NCBI GenBank assembly: GCA_938042055.1
Contig: CALIRX010000059.1
Span: forward strand, 1 to 14,491
DNA: 14,491 bases
DNA from: an uncultured Candidatus Saccharibacteria bacterium
Lineage (GTDB): Bacteria; Patescibacteriota; Saccharimonadia; Saccharimonadales; Saccharimonadaceae
Direction of reading: 5' to 3'
The notes under the pieces: generated by a model
Database searches by the model: none
The model's input: only the letters and a program-made list of their open reading frames with translations
What the model was told of the DNA's origin: nothing
Made by a program: the position numbers and the translations under genes
Shown: positions 13,230-14,491 of the stretch, piece by piece
Layout: each line of letters opens with the position of its first letter
Position numbering within the stretch: the stretch's first letter is position 1

Positions 13230-13267
13230 CTATTACGCCTAAGCTAAATGCAATAATCGCCCCTCAA
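13219..13267. repeat. 49-bp direct repeat, copy B (authentic recJ 3' end)
   Basis: Covers the last codons and stop (13241-13239) of recJ plus about 20 bases of spacer with the hydrolase -35 box. Partner at 11968-12016. Confidence 0.9.
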
Positions 13268-14491
13268 CAGACCGCATTCCCTGCCACTCATTTATGGTTG
13301 GCTGAAACCAGACAGACACTTCGTCGCCCACTTCACGGAAAAATTCTTCTGGCGCATTAAAAGCCAGCATCTGCAGCGCAACGTCATTCTTATCACGCAA
13401 GGTCAATTTTACATGTTGCCCATCCGCACCCATTCTCCTCACATTCAAAACCGTCGCTTTGGCTATTTTCAATATAGGCTCCGCATTACCATTGTCAAAC
13501 GGCTCCATCTTTGCCAAATTATCAATCAGCTCCTCATTAATTTCCGAAAAATCGTCAATTTCAACATCGACTCTCGGCAACAAATATAATTCCTGATTTT
13601 TCAATTGCAATGAGTCGTAAAACTCATTCACTCGTCGCCTAAAATCGTCAATTCTCTCAGTCGCCAACGTCACGCCAGCTGCTGCGCCATGACCGCCGCC
13701 TTTAATAATGATGCCGTCAGCTGCACGGACCGCGTCAGCTGCGGAAAAATCGCCAAAACTTCGCGCCGAACCCGTAGCCTCATCGCCACGCTCGCCAATT
13801 ATAAAAACCGGCTTCTTATATTTCTCAACCAACTTTGACGCCACGATGCCGATAACTCCGTGATTCCAATTGCCGCTATTCACCACCAAAACTCGATCAT
13901 CAGTCATATTGTCCGCCTGCTGGCAAGCTTCGTCAAAAATCTCGTCCTGAATGCTGCGGCGTTTGATATTCAATTCTTCCAGCTTTTCGCTAGCTTCCAA
14001 CGCTTCCAAACCATCACTCGCCGTCAGCATATCCAGAGTATATTGCGCCGTTTCCAGCCTGCCCGCCGCATTCATTCGTGGACCCAAGCCAAATCCCAAA
14101 TGTCTAGCATTAACCTTCTCCGGCTCAATTCCCGCCACTGACATCAATGCCTTCAAACCAGGACGCCTCTGCTTTTTCAAAACCTCCAAACCCCAATAGA
14201 CATTCGCCCTATTTTCATCCGCCAATGTAACTATGTCGCAAACCGTCCCCAGCGCCACCAGATCCAATAGCCACTTCTCGTAACCATCTGGCAACCCGTC
14301 CAGTTCGGTTTGCAGAGCTTGCACCAGCTTGAATGCCACACCAGCACCGCAAAGATCGCGGAACGGATATTTATGACCAGGAAATTTCGGATTAACCGCA
14401 GCAACGCTCGGCGGTGGAGTCTCAGCAACATTATGATGATCAGTCACCACCGTATCAATCCCCAAACTCGACGCATATTCAATTTCCGCAT
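13239..14491 (-). CDS. recJ: Single-stranded-DNA exonuclease RecJ (5' end cut by window edge)
   Basis: The last 416 residues are visible; the reading frame is open to the right edge, so the apparent TTG start at 14465 is internal. RecJ is a 5'-3' single-strand exonuclease in recombination and mismatch repair, using metal ions held by DHH motifs. Visible here: VVTDHHN (14-20), LGTVCDIVTL (80-89) with its conserved Asp, GLGPRMNAAGRLE (134-146), then the DHHA1 domain with RSFGDFSAADA and IKGGGHGAAAG (262-271), and a C-terminal OB-like domain ending GRLLHLA. The earlier DHH-family aspartate motifs lie outside the window. Its tail is duplicated at 11968-12016. Confidence 0.93.
   Translation of the reverse strand, partial: AEIEYASSLGIDTVVTDHHNVAETPPPSVAAVNPKFPGHKYPFRDLCGAGVAFKLVQALQTELDGLPDGYEKWLLDLVALGTVCDIVTLADENRANVYWGLEVLKKQRRPGLKALMSVAGIEPEKVNARHLGFGLGPRMNAAGRLETAQYTLDMLTASDGLEALEASEKLEELNIKRRSIQDEIFDEACQQADNMTDDRVLVVNSGNWNHGVIGIVASKLVEKYKKPVFIIGERGDEATGSARSFGDFSAADAVRAADGIIIKGGGHGAAAGVTLATERIDDFRRRVNEFYDSLQLKNQELYLLPRVDVEIDDFSEINEELIDNLAKMEPFDNGNAEPILKIAKATVLNVRRMGADGQHVKLTLRDKNDVALQMLAFNAPEEFFREVGDEVSVWFQPTINEWQGMRSVEGRLLHLA

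Noticed and set aside
14465..14465. TTG at 14465 as the true start of a short RecJ
   Set aside because: The frame stays open to the window edge and the preceding codons continue conserved-looking RecJ sequence; the catalytic DHH would otherwise lie only eight residues from the start.
1..14491. Alternative genetic code (TGA as glycine) as in some CPR lineages
   Set aside because: TGA is the terminal stop of adk and of the genes at 132-785 and 1608-2315, and no conserved gene here contains an in-frame TGA.

Overview
The window reads as a compact chromosome segment of a host-associated Candidate Phyla Radiation bacterium, most likely a member of Candidatus Saccharibacteria (TM7). This is inference from gene content: short genes, tight and overlapping operons, a minimal ftsA-ftsZ division module, a VKOR disulfide system, a type IV pilin-like protein, sortase-type and WxL-like surface proteins, and promoters that abut start codons. 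TGA is used as a normal stop (several genes end in TGA, none has an internal TGA), which argues against the recoded Gracilibacteria/Absconditabacteria. No rRNA, tRNA, CRISPR array or transposase was seen. No stretch over 300 bases lacks a gene.

Region 1 (1-4744, minus strand) is a cell-surface locus. In transcription order it holds an 806-residue exported protein with a seven-bladed RCC1 propeller and a C-terminal WxL-like domain, a signal-peptide protein ending in an LANTG sortase-type anchor, two small paralogous secreted WxL-like proteins, and the first codons of another exported protein. The gene at 132-785 is bracketed by 51-bp direct repeats.

Region 2 (4817-8593, minus) is one apparent operon: ftsA, ftsZ, nrdR, a small thioredoxin/glutaredoxin-fold gene and a VKOR gene, with gaps of a few bases or overlaps from ftsZ onward. 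The NrdR lacks all its zinc-ribbon cysteines and the small Trx-like protein lacks a CxxC. VKOR lies just upstream of the RCC1 protein, whose seven blades each carry a regular cysteine pair, suggesting that VKOR oxidises this surface protein.

Region 3 (8594-11354): a divergent promoter region separates ftsA from a plus-strand pilin-like gene. Convergent with the pilin is the operon rpsU-yqeY-adk-map, with three overlapping or near-overlapping junctions.

Region 4 (11360-14491, minus): the 3' two-thirds or so of recJ, an alpha/beta hydrolase, and an orphan 178-residue protein. The hydrolase is bracketed by 49-bp direct repeats that each carry the last codons of recJ plus the following spacer, so it looks like a cassette placed between recJ and the orphan gene.

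Several genes (ftsA, pilin, rpsU, possibly the RCC1 gene) have a -10 box only 6-9 bases before the start codon and no Shine-Dalgarno, so their mRNAs are probably leaderless. Operon-internal genes and those with longer leaders mostly carry recognisable Shine-Dalgarno sequences.
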